In this document: piece by piece, positions 1-5,142 of the stretch
Layout of the letters: each line of letters begins with the position of its first letter
Position numbering within the stretch: position 1 is the stretch's first letter
Assembly: GCA_035574175.1 (NCBI GenBank)
Contig: DATLZB010000045.1
Location: forward strand, 1 to 5,278
Length of the DNA stretch: 5,278 nucleotides
Source of the DNA: DATLZB01 sp035574175
GTDB lineage: Bacteria > Pseudomonadota > Alphaproteobacteria > Rhizobiales > Hyphomicrobiaceae
Direction: 5' to 3'
The notes under the pieces: generated by a model
Databases searched by the model: none
The model's input: the letters and a program-made list of their open reading frames with translations, nothing else
What the model was told of the DNA's origin: nothing
Program-made: the position numbers and the translations under genes

Positions 1-1
1 G

Positions 2-388
2 GCGCCGGTCGGGGAGATCGCCGAGACGCTGAGCCCGGTGGTCGCTGCGGCCGCCGAGCCGGTGGTCGACGTCGTTGCATCCGGCGGCGACGTGTTGTTG
101 GACAACCTGCCGACCGTCAGCAGCCTCGACGATCTGTTTTCCGGCGGCGGTTACACCCAGTACGGTCTTGAGCTGCAGATTTCGCTGGAGGGCGGGGAGC
201 CGGGCACGCTGCCCGATGTGAGCATCGATGTTTCGGCACAGCCGTCACAGACGGACGTCGCGCTCCAGACGGATCTCGACGGAGCGAACATCGTTGTCGG
301 CGGCATCCAGACCCTGGGCATGAATATCCTCCCGCCAGCGACGCTTGAGGGCCTCGGGTTGCGCGGGCTCGGCGATCTTTGGGGGTAG
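2..388 (+). CDS. C-terminal part of a probable type I secreted protein (5' end outside window)
   Basis: An open frame enters from the left edge and ends at TAG 386-388, giving 128 visible residues. An internal ATG at 38 exists, but the frame is open upstream of it, so this is read as a partial gene. The segment starts with an Ala/Val/Pro-rich stretch (SPVVAAAAEPVVDVV) that looks like the end of a low-complexity repeat region. A Gly/Asp/Leu-rich tail follows. I count about 18 acidic residues against a single Arg, with no Lys and no Cys. The extreme C-terminus is GDLWG, an acidic residue followed by hydrophobics. Known type I substrates are usually acidic, Cys-poor and carry an uncleaved C-terminal signal, often Asp/Glu followed by hydrophobic residues. 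The gene lies 104 bases upstream of, and in line with, the exporter genes, so I infer it is the cargo. No RTX nonapeptide is visible in this fragment and no family is recognised. The true function (adhesin, enzyme or other) is unknown. Confidence 0.7.
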   Translation, partial: APVGEIAETLSPVVAAAAEPVVDVVASGGDVLLDNLPTVSSLDDLFSGGGYTQYGLELQISLEGGEPGTLPDVSIDVSAQPSQTDVALQTDLDGANIVVGGIQTLGMNILPPATLEGLGLRGLGDLWG

Positions 389-403
389 ACGGTCGTGGCA
401 CTA

Positions 404-437
404 GGGCTCGCTTGCGCTCGAACGGTTCGCCGAGCCC
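404..437 (+). terminator. Possible terminator or attenuator hairpin between cargo and exporter genes
   Basis: A perfect 7-bp inverted repeat, GGGCTCG (404-410) and CGAGCCC (431-437), encloses 20 bases that can add a short GCG/CGC pairing (414-416 with 428-430). It lies 15 bases after the upstream stop codon. There is no T-tract after it, so a classical intrinsic terminator is not shown. It could instead protect the 3' end of the upstream message or reduce read-through into the exporter genes. The E. coli hly operon is known to have a terminator between hlyA and hlyB. Confidence 0.35.
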
Positions 438-456
438 GCGCAAAGGTGTTCGCACC

Positions 457-479
457 GGCTCGCTCACGACGGCCGAGCC
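457..479 (+). other. Second hairpin ahead of the ABC transporter gene
   Basis: GGCTCG (457-462) and CGAGCC (474-479) form a 6-bp stem with an 11-base loop, ending 13 bases before the ATG at 493. It uses the same hexamer as the preceding hairpin, so the arms of the two could pair alternatively. Its function is not known. Confidence 0.3.
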
Positions 480-492
480 ATTGAGATGAGTC

Positions 493-2274
493 ATGGACAT
501 CCCCTCACCAGTCGCTGACCCTGCCGCCGCTTGTTCCTCAGACGGCGAGCCGTTGCGCGCATGGCGGCGGGTCGCGTTCGGTACCTTCGTCGGCGTCGGC
601 GTGTTCTCGGCCTTCGTCAACCTGCTGATGATGACGATGCCGATCTATCTGTTCCAGATCTCCGACCGCGTGCTGACGAGCCGCAGCAACGACACCCTCA
701 TCATGCTGTCGCTGCTGGCGATCGGTCTCATCGTCGTGCTCTCGCTGCTCGACACTCTGCGGCGCCAAGTGCTCGGCCGGCTTGCGACGCGCATGGAGAC
801 CCTGCTCGGCGGGCCGATCATTGCCAGCATCATCCGCACGGCGCCGGCGAGCGACGGCGGCAACCTCCATCCGCTGCGTTGCTTGCATCAGGTGCGCGGA
901 TTTCTGGCCAGCCCGACCATGCTCATCCTGTTCGATGCGCCGATGGCACCGCTTTACTTCTTTGCCGTGTTCCTGATCCATCGCGACCTCGGCTACATCA
1001 CACTCGGAGCGGGCGCGCTGCTCGCCGTCACGGCGCTCTGCAATCAGCGCGCTACCGCCGCCCCGATGGGCATGGCCGTCGCCCATGGATCGCGCGCAGA
1101 TGCCCAGGCCGATGCGCTGGCCCGCAACGCGCAAGTGGTCAACGCCATGGGCATGCTCGATGAGAGCGTCCTCCAGTGGGGCCGGGAGCAGGCGAGCGCG
1201 CTCACCCTGCAGATGCAAGCTCTCGACCGAAGCTTTTGGATCAGCGGCGTGTCGCGCTTCTGCCGCCTCGTCACGCAAATCGCCATCCTCGGCTGGGGCG
1301 CCTACCTTGCACTGGAGGGTGCGCTGACCGGCGGCATGATGATCGCCGCTTCGATCATCGCTGGGCGCGCGCTGCAGCCGCTCGAGGGCATGATCGAGGG
1401 TTGGCGCAGCTTAGTGCAGGCGCGCGCCGCCTATGCTCAGGTGTGCAGCGCGGTCGAACTGGCGCAGAACGACACCCCGCGACTGCTTCTGCCGCGCCCG
1501 CAGGGCCGACTCACGGCGGAGAAGCTTCTCTACCTGCCCCCGGGCAGCAAGGAACCGGTGCTCAACGGCGTCAGCTTCGAACTGCAAGCCGGAGAGTCGC
1601 TTGCCATCGTCGGTCCGTCGGGCTCCGGCAAATCGACGCTGGCGCGAATTCTGGTCGGTTGCCTGCTGCCGACGGCCGGCAAGGTCAGGCTCGACGGAAC
1701 CGAGCTGCGCAACTGGGACCGACGGCAGTTCGGCGAGTATACGGGATACCTTCCTCAAGAGGTGGAGCTGTTTCCGGGCACGATCAGAGACAACGTCTGC
1801 CGCATGCGCGGCGACCTGCCGGACGAGACCGTTTATGCTGCCGCGGTCCTGGCCGGCGTCCACGACATGATCTGCCATTTGCCGAACGGTTACGAAACAC
1901 GCCTGGAACGCAGCGGCGCGCCGCTGTCGGGCGGCCAGAAGCAGCGCATCGCGCTGGCCCGAGCCTTTTTCGGCGACCCGTCGATGGTCGTGCTCGACGA
2001 ACCCAACTCCAATCTCGACGCGGCGGGCGAGCAGGCTCTTTCTGAGACGCTGCTCAGGGCCAAGGAGAGAGGCGTGACCACCGTCGTCATCACCCAGCGC
2101 CCGGCCATCCTCAGCATCGTCGACAAGGTGCTGATCCTGCGCTCGGGACGCGCGGAGGCCTTCGGGCCGCCGCAGGTCGTGCTTCGTCGCCTGTTCCAGA
2201 ACGCTGGTGCCGGCAAGATCGGCGCCGACCTAGCTGCACGCGAGACCCCTGCCAAGGTCGAGGCGACCGGATGA
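493..2274 (+). CDS. Type I secretion permease/ATPase, PrtD/PrsD family
   Basis: This is the inner-membrane ABC transporter of a type I secretion system. It would recognise the C-terminal signal of its cargo and drive export directly to the outside by ATP hydrolysis. The 593 residues are close to PrtD-family length. Likely membrane segments lie near residues 28-52, 68-86, 140-161, 166-183 and 255-296, followed by a nucleotide-binding domain. That domain has A-loop Tyr347, Walker A GPSGSGKST (374-382), Q-loop Gln422, signature LSGGQKQR (478-485), and Walker B VVLDE with catalytic Glu503. The D-loop PNSNLD (504-509) is characteristic of PrtD-type proteins. There is no N-terminal C39-like domain, unlike HlyB. 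Oddly, the switch (H-loop) histidine position reads VVITQRP, with Gln535. The ATG at 493 is chosen because a GA-rich stretch (GAGATGAG, 483-490) precedes it, although the Shine-Dalgarno is weak. The stop codon overlaps the next start (ATGA), indicating an operon. The family call is very secure; the exact substrate is inferred from context. Confidence 0.95.
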   Translation: MDIPSPVADPAAACSSDGEPLRAWRRVAFGTFVGVGVFSAFVNLLMMTMPIYLFQISDRVLTSRSNDTLIMLSLLAIGLIVVLSLLDTLRRQVLGRLATRMETLLGGPIIASIIRTAPASDGGNLHPLRCLHQVRGFLASPTMLILFDAPMAPLYFFAVFLIHRDLGYITLGAGALLAVTALCNQRATAAPMGMAVAHGSRADAQADALARNAQVVNAMGMLDESVLQWGREQASALTLQMQALDRSFWISGVSRFCRLVTQIAILGWGAYLALEGALTGGMMIAASIIAGRALQPLEGMIEGWRSLVQARAAYAQVCSAVELAQNDTPRLLLPRPQGRLTAEKLLYLPPGSKEPVLNGVSFELQAGESLAIVGPSGSGKSTLARILVGCLLPTAGKVRLDGTELRNWDRRQFGEYTGYLPQEVELFPGTIRDNVCRMRGDLPDETVYAAAVLAGVHDMICHLPNGYETRLERSGAPLSGGQKQRIALARAFFGDPSMVVLDEPNSNLDAAGEQALSETLLRAKERGVTTVVITQRPAILSIVDKVLILRSGRAEAFGPPQVVLRRLFQNAGAGKIGADLAARETPAKVEATG

Positions 2275-3620
2275 GCGCGTCTTTTGGCATCGATCGCTGG
2301 CACCGCGGCGTGCCGTCGGACGTCCGCCTGCCGACCATCGCGGGCGTGGCGATCCTCATTCTGTGCCTCGGCGGTTTCGGCGGGTGGGCGGCGCTAGCGC
2401 CTCTCGAAGGCGCCGTCGTGGTCTCGGGTTCCTTCGTTGCCACCGGTCAGAACAAGCTCGTGCAGCACCTGGAGGGCGGCATTCTGCGCGAGATGCTGGT
2501 CAGCGAGGGAGACCTCGTGGAGGCCGGCCAGCCGTTGCTCCGGCTCGATGACACTGCTGCGAACGCCAAGCTCCAGCGGCTGGCTTCCAGGTACCGTCGC
2601 CTGATGCTCATGAAAGCGCGGCTCGAGGCCGAGATCGAGGGTAACACGTCCTTCTCCATTCCGCCTGCTCTCGTCGACGCTCCCGAGGTGGCGGACATTC
2701 ATGCCCGCCAGTCGATAGAGCTGCGCGCACGCCGCGCCAAGCTCGACACCGAGGTGGAGGTTCTGAAAAAGGAGATCGCGGGGCTCGAGGAAAGCGTCAG
2801 AGGATTCGAAGCGCAGGCGAAGGCCACCGAGGGCCGTCTTGCACTCTTTCGCGAGGAGCTAAAGGACAAGAACGCGTTGCTTGAGCGCCAGCTCGTGCGC
2901 AAGTCGGAAGTGCTGGCCTTGCAGCGCGCGGAAGCCGAGCTGTTCGGGGAGCTTGGCGAGATCGCAGCCCGCTCGGCCGACGCAAGAGAACGGATCGCCC
3001 GCGCTTACCAGCAGATCGCGCAGATCCGATCGGCTACGGCGCAGAAGACGATCGAGGAGCTGCGGCAGACCGAAACGGAGCTCGACGACATAGAGGAGCA
3101 GCTGCGCGCGGCCCGTGACGTGGTGGAGCGCGTGGAAGTGCGCTCGCCCGTGCGCGGCATCGTGGTCAAGCTCAACCAGAACACCCCCGGCGGCGTCATC
3201 GGCGCAGGTGCGGTGATCCTCGAGCTCGTGCCAGTCAACGACGATCTCGTCATCGAGGCTCATCTCGATCCGAGCGAGATAGCGCATGTGAAGGAGGGGC
3301 AGCGCGCGCTGGTTCGCTTGGCGGCACTCAATCAGAGGGTCACGCCGATGATCGCGGCCAGGACGGTCTACCTGTCGGCCGACGCCGTGGCGACCCAGAT
3401 CGCGGGGCGTGCCGATAATACTGTCAACCTTAAGCAGCGCCCCTACTACATCGTGCGCGTGCGCCTCGACGATCAAGACGTCAAGGCGAAGCTCGGCGAC
3501 TTCCGGCCCACGCCCGGAATGCCCGCCGACGTATTCATCAACACCGGTGAGCGCACCTTCTTCAACTACATCATGCGCCCGATCTGGGACAGCTTCTCAC
3601 GCGCATTTCGCGAGCAATAG
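2271..3620 (+). CDS. Type I secretion membrane fusion protein, HlyD/PrtE/PrsE family
   Basis: This is the periplasmic adaptor that links the ABC transporter to a TolC-type outer-membrane channel. The 449 residues are usual for the PrtE group. A short cytoplasmic N-terminus is followed by one membrane anchor (about 21-43). The first half of a lipoyl-like domain follows (QHLEGGILREMLVSEGD, about 65-81). A long charged helical hairpin comes next (about 95-285, rich in Glu, Lys, Arg, Leu and Ala). The second lipoyl half starts at RSPVRGIVVKL (291-301), a hallmark of the family. A beta-barrel region and a conserved C-terminal end follow, with PGMPADVFINTGERT (415-429) and a final amphipathic segment. 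The start ATG at 2271 overlaps the upstream TGA (ATGA), with a GAGGC stretch (2260-2264) as ribosome binding site, so the two genes are probably translationally coupled. No channel gene follows in this window, so TolC must be encoded elsewhere. Confidence 0.95.
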   Translation: MSASFGIDRWHRGVPSDVRLPTIAGVAILILCLGGFGGWAALAPLEGAVVVSGSFVATGQNKLVQHLEGGILREMLVSEGDLVEAGQPLLRLDDTAANAKLQRLASRYRRLMLMKARLEAEIEGNTSFSIPPALVDAPEVADIHARQSIELRARRAKLDTEVEVLKKEIAGLEESVRGFEAQAKATEGRLALFREELKDKNALLERQLVRKSEVLALQRAEAELFGELGEIAARSADARERIARAYQQIAQIRSATAQKTIEELRQTETELDDIEEQLRAARDVVERVEVRSPVRGIVVKLNQNTPGGVIGAGAVILELVPVNDDLVIEAHLDPSEIAHVKEGQRALVRLAALNQRVTPMIAARTVYLSADAVATQIAGRADNTVNLKQRPYYIVRVRLDDQDVKAKLGDFRPTPGMPADVFINTGERTFFNYIMRPIWDSFSRAFREQ

Positions 3621-3705
3621 CCGGCAGCAGAGGCCCGGACGTCGCGCTCGCCCGAGCCACGAAAGAGGCAGGGAGCTCCGCGGTGCGCGCACTTCCCAAC
3701 CTAGT

Positions 3706-4428
3706 CTAGATCAGCTGCTGGGCAACGGCCTTGGCCACCGCCTGCGTCGTGGTCAGGCAGTTGAGCTTCTCGCGAGCGGCATTGAGATGGAAGCGCACCG
3801 TGCGCTCGCTGATGCCAAGGATCCTGCTCGCTTCCCAGGCGGTCTTGCCGGCAGCCATCCACTTCAGGCAGTCGAGCTCGCGGGCTGACATCAGGATGGC
3901 GTTCTCGGCGTCGTGCCCGTGGATCCTCAAGATATGCTGATGGAAGTAGTTGGCGAGGACCTGGAAATCGGTAAGAACACGCTTCTTCTGGCGCTGCCAC
4001 TCGCCATCGGCCATCTCTGCCGAGACGCAGAACAATGCCCTTTCGCCGAACAGCGCCCTGAGCGGAAAAGACAACAGTCGGTGCCCGTCGGCGGTGGAGG
4101 GCATATAGGCCCGCAGCGGCTCGCCGTGGCGAGCCGGCGAGGGGTCAGTCTCGCTCCAATCGATCGGCTCGCGAAGGGCGCGGTCCAGTCCGCCGACGCG
4201 GCCGACGTCGAGGGGCGCAAGGCTGACGCAGTACTTGACCCACTGGTCAGTGTAGGTGCACTGCACGAAGCGCTTGCGCGGCCCCGGCAGCGGGATGTTG
4301 AGGGCAAGGTAGGCTATGTTCGCCAACGGATAGACCGATTTTGCGACCTTCAGGAAAGCGATCCCGTCAGCGCGCTCCTGCAGGCCCGCCGAGCCGCCGA
4401 CCAGGTCTTTGAGCAGACATTCAAACAT
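3706..4428 (-). CDS. LuxR-family transcriptional regulator with divergent autoinducer-binding domain
   Basis: This 240-residue DNA-binding regulator has the quorum-sensing LuxR architecture. An N-terminal autoinducer-binding-like domain (about 15-160) is followed by a C-terminal helix-turn-helix (about 178-236: LSARELDCLKWMAAGKT, then ILGISERTVRFHL). All three invariant HTH residues are present: Glu184, Leu188 and Gly194 (TraR E178, L182, G188). In the ligand domain, Tyr59, Trp63 and Trp91 match TraR Y53, W57 and W85 with exact spacing. The positions of TraR Y61, D70 and P71 read Cys67, Gly76 and Arg77. The G113 position before the SFPL strand reads Leu. It may therefore bind something other than a standard acyl-homoserine lactone, or act without ligand. 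No luxI-type synthase is in the window, so locally it is a LuxR solo. The ATG at 4428 is the only start codon after the in-frame upstream stop; no clear Shine-Dalgarno is seen. It converges on the exporter operon across 85 bases (3621-3705) with no convincing terminator. Confidence 0.93.
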   Translation of the reverse strand: MFECLLKDLVGGSAGLQERADGIAFLKVAKSVYPLANIAYLALNIPLPGPRKRFVQCTYTDQWVKYCVSLAPLDVGRVGGLDRALREPIDWSETDPSPARHGEPLRAYMPSTADGHRLLSFPLRALFGERALFCVSAEMADGEWQRQKKRVLTDFQVLANYFHQHILRIHGHDAENAILMSARELDCLKWMAAGKTAWEASRILGISERTVRFHLNAAREKLNCLTTTQAVAKAVAQQLI

Positions 4429-4511
4429 TGGCCGACTGCGCTGGCCGCTACCGGAATTGGAAAATTGAACGCCTCACAATAGCGCAAATCCAGCGCACGA
4501 AACGTCAACGG

Positions 4512-4534
4512 AATTGCCCGTCGTTTGCGCAATT
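4512..4534. promoter_or_regulatory. Candidate operator dyad upstream of the luxR-type gene
   Basis: AATTGC (4512-4517) and GCAATT (4529-4534) form a perfect 6-bp dyad around 11 bases. The right arm overlaps the self-complementary TTGCGCAA (4525-4532), and GCGCAAA at 4482-4488 is an inverted partner of TTTGCGC at 4524-4530. It lies 84-106 bases upstream of the luxR-type start codon, where an operator would be expected. The size fits a dimeric regulator, but the cognate protein is unknown. Confidence 0.35.
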
Positions 4535-4617
4535 TGTCCGTTCCAGCCTCGTCCACCGATTAATGGGCGTCCGACATTGGGAATCGCTCGGCGTTGACGC
4601 GGCGGACTGTCCGTTCC
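4535..4617 (+). repeat. Direct repeat of a 10-mer (4535-4544 and 4608-4617)
   Basis: TGTCCGTTCC occurs twice with starts 73 bases apart, close to seven turns of B-DNA, so both copies would face the same side of the helix. The second copy forms the left-centre part of the lux-box-like dyad; the first lacks the right half (ACAGGT). The pair may be a full site and a half site for one regulator, though a 10-mer repeat in 320 bases can also arise by chance. Confidence 0.4.
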
Positions 4618-4624
4618 GACAGGT
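4605..4624 (+). promoter_or_regulatory. lux-box-like 20-bp element upstream of the pilZ-type gene
   Basis: The 20 bases GACTGTCCGTTCCGACAGGT keep CTGT and ACAGGT at the spacing of the Vibrio fischeri lux box (CTGT, eight bases, ACAG). I count 13 identities out of 20 to that box. The inner dyad CTGTC/GACAG is perfect with a 6-base centre. It lies 124 bases before the pilZ-type start and 176 bases before the luxR-type start, so it could control either gene. A TTGACG (4594-4599) sits just upstream. A weak GATAGC (4644-4649) downstream would place the element at about -41, typical of LuxR activation, but that -10 is poor. Binding by the neighbouring regulator is inference. Confidence 0.5.
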
Positions 4625-4695
4625 GTGAGGCGCAAAGGGCGCTGATAGCGTTGTTCACAAGGGCTGAGGTCAAGGCCCAGCCCATTCCGCAAGAC

Positions 4696-4728
4696 GCGCC
4701 CCAGTCGGTTCTCTCTCACCTGGGGCGC
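4696..4728 (+). promoter_or_regulatory. Strong leader hairpin immediately upstream of the pilZ-type gene
   Basis: GCGCCCCAG (4696-4704) and CTGGGGCGC (4720-4728) form a perfect 9-bp, almost all G-C stem with a 15-base pyrimidine-rich loop. It ends 9 bases before the Shine-Dalgarno AGAGG and 20 bases before the ATG. No T-tract follows on either strand, so it is not a standard terminator. The loop contains UCUCU, which could pair with AGAGG (one G-U), suggesting a possible pseudoknot that hides the ribosome binding site. Alternatively it could be the operator for an unknown dimer. Confidence 0.5.
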
Positions 4729-4737
4729 CGCAGAGCC

Positions 4738-4742
4738 AGAGG
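4738..4742 (+). promoter_or_regulatory. Ribosome binding site that fixes the pilZ-type start
   Basis: AGAGG lies 6 bases before the ATG at 4749. This supports that start over the overlapping frame beginning at 4594, which is out of phase with the PilZ domain. Confidence 0.7.
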
Positions 4743-4748
4743 CTTAAG

Positions 4749-5141
4749 ATGCTGGTCGAGCGACGCAAGTTTCCCCGCTACGAGCTACGGCTCAACGGGC
4801 GGATCCTTTCCCCGGACATGAGCTATGGCGTGGAGTGCGCGATCCGCGATATGTCCGAAACCGGCGCGCTCGTGAGCACCGAGGCGCCGGAGCGACTGCC
4901 TTCCCGGGTATACCTCTGGCAGCCGCAGACCGGCTCGCTGTTTGAGTGCGAAGTGCGCTGGCAGAAATTCGACAAGCTGTTCGGTCTGCGCTTCATCGAC
5001 ATCTGCGGCCGGTCCCAGCGCCGGATGCTGATCGAGCGCTTCGCCTTCGAGCGGCAGCCGCAGCGCGCCGCCAACAGCAACTTTCGGGCCGCTGCGCCGC
5101 GTTCCCTGCCGGCTGGCGGACGCCTCGCCAAAGCCGGCTAG
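4749..5141 (+). CDS. PilZ-domain c-di-GMP-binding protein
   Basis: This is a small cytoplasmic protein of 130 residues, essentially a single PilZ domain (about 1-100) with a basic, Ala/Arg/Pro-rich tail. The first c-di-GMP-binding motif RxxxR is present as Arg6-Lys-Phe-Pro-Arg10. The second, (D/N)xSxxG, is present as Asp34-Met-Ser36-Glu-Thr-Gly39. The later strand FECEVRWQKFDKLFGLRFI (about 65-83) matches the end of the PilZ barrel. Both motifs being intact implies real nucleotide binding. Proteins of this kind act as receptors that pass the c-di-GMP level to a partner controlling motility, polysaccharide or adhesion; the partner is not evident here. The ATG at 4749 has a good Shine-Dalgarno (AGAGG, 6 bases) and a strong hairpin in the leader. 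The stop lies 9 bases from the stop of a convergent IS630-type transposase. The last residues might therefore be encoded by insertion-sequence DNA and differ from those of orthologues. Confidence 0.9.
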   Translation: MLVERRKFPRYELRLNGRILSPDMSYGVECAIRDMSETGALVSTEAPERLPSRVYLWQPQTGSLFECEVRWQKFDKLFGLRFIDICGRSQRRMLIERFAFERQPQRAANSNFRAAAPRSLPAGGRLAKAG

Positions 5142-5142
5142 T

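Larger units (their letters stand above)
4429..4748. promoter_or_regulatory. Divergent intergenic region between luxR-type and pilZ-type genes
   Basis: These 320 bases hold no credible gene. The left part (about 4450-4540) is AT-richer than the rest and probably carries the minus-strand luxR promoter. On that strand a TTGAC-like element (complement of 4503-4508) precedes TATTGT, but the spacing of about 21 bases is too long for a confident call. The region also contains a dyad (4512-4534), a repeated 8-mer CGGAATTG (4452-4459 and 4509-4516), a repeated 10-mer, a lux-box-like dyad and two hairpins (4661-4683, GGGCTG/CAGCCC; and 4696-4728). An imperfect inverted repeat, GCGTC/GACGC with CCGA/TCGG inside, spans 4567-4600. 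Transcription starts cannot be assigned from sequence alone. Confidence 0.6.

Noticed and set aside
538..1278. Minus-strand frame of 246 codons opposite the ABC transporter
   Set aside because: Antisense shadow with His/Arg/Glu-rich composition and no domain.
1176..2045. 289-codon frame within the ABC transporter gene in another phase
   Set aside because: The Arg/Ala/Pro-rich product is typical of an out-of-phase GC-rich shadow; the overlapping frame carries all ABC motifs.
3621..3705. Bidirectional terminator between the convergent HlyD and LuxR genes
   Set aside because: I looked for a stem followed by a T-tract on either strand and found none convincing.
3701..3709. CTAG-T-CTAG palindrome at the end of the luxR-type gene
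   Set aside because: Too short to call a site; part of it is simply the stop codon.
3409..3888. Plus-strand frame running from the HlyD gene through the 3621-3705 gap
   Set aside because: It overlaps two firm genes out of phase, is low complexity and has no ribosome binding site.
3913..4482. Long plus-strand reading frame (189 codons) opposite the luxR-type gene
   Set aside because: It is antisense to a gene with clear LuxR domains and has no recognisable domain; such shadows are common in GC-rich DNA.
4594..4821. Plus-strand frame overlapping the start of the PilZ gene
   Set aside because: No Shine-Dalgarno or domain; out of phase with the PilZ domain, and it runs through the lux-like box and hairpin.
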